NCBI GenBank assembly: GCA_964625865.1
Contig: CAZVEV010000341.1
Coordinates: forward strand, 1-5,909
DNA: 5,909 nt
Reading direction: 5' to 3'
DNA from: CAZVEV01 sp964625865
GTDB taxonomy: Bacteria > Planctomycetota > Phycisphaerae > SM23-33
Part shown: positions 5,867-5,909 of the stretch, piece after piece
Position numbering within the stretch: position 1 is the first letter of the stretch
How the letters are laid out: each line of letters begins with the position of its first letter
The notes under the pieces: generated by a model
Seen by the model: the letters and a program-made list of their open reading frames with translations, nothing else
The model's database searches: none
Told to the model about the DNA's origin: nothing
Made by a program: the position numbers and the translations under genes

Positions 5867-5909
5867 ATGAAGAGCGAGAGATCAAGATAAATCTCCCATG
5901 GCTCTTCGT
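5867..5909. repeat. larE: Inverted repeat after larE, candidate terminator
   Basis: ATGAAGAGC (5867-5875) pairs with GCTCTTCGT (5901-5909) over 9 bp including one T-G wobble. GAGAT (5878-5882) pairs with ATCTC (5891-5895) inside it, across an asymmetric internal loop. It begins 31 bp after the larE stop, a normal terminator position. The window ends exactly at the repeat, so a following T-tract, or a longer mobile-element end, cannot be seen. Confidence 0.45.

Overview
The window is GC-rich and densely coding. It holds five protein genes in a two-plus, two-minus, two-plus style layout: one plus-strand gene, then two minus-strand genes, then two plus-strand genes. The gene mix is a PilX-like pilus-associated protein with a repeat-bearing beta-rich body, a GH117-type lipoprotein, a stand-alone TyrA, an exported archaemetzincin and LarE. 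This combination, with TAGAAT-type promoter sequence directly against a start codon, suggests a planctomycete, perhaps of the Phycisphaerae. That placement is inference; no rRNA or other phylogenetic marker is present.

Layout. Positions 1-199 are a short leader, possibly containing the last codons of an upstream gene, and end in a good Shine-Dalgarno. Positions 200-1549 (+) encode a membrane-anchored PilX-type protein whose C-terminal third carries recurring FKNN-type motifs. An 81-bp convergent gap with overlapping inverted repeats separates it from 1631-2893 (-), a lipoprotein of glycoside hydrolase family 117. Upstream of that on the same strand is tyrA, 2987-3871 (-), with a stem-loop directly after its stop codon. 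Positions 3872-3988 are a divergent promoter region. Positions 3989-5002 (+) encode a membrane-anchored archaemetzincin, overlapping by 4 bp (ATGA) with larE, 4999-5835 (+). The window ends in an inverted repeat that may close the amz-larE operon.

How the genes relate. TyrA makes the tyrosine precursor 4-hydroxyphenylpyruvate. The GH117 enzyme would act outside the cytoplasm on anhydro-galactose-type red-algal oligosaccharides. LarE is the sulfur-inserting enzyme of nickel-pincer nucleotide synthesis. Its tight coupling to an archaemetzincin protease is the most unusual association here. No complete polysaccharide-utilisation locus, no larA/larB/larC, no RNA gene, no CRISPR array and no recognisable insertion sequence is visible. 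The best candidates for something new are the amz-larE pair, its apparently leaderless promoter, the Ser substitution in the archaemetzincin zinc motif, and the isolated GH117 lipoprotein.
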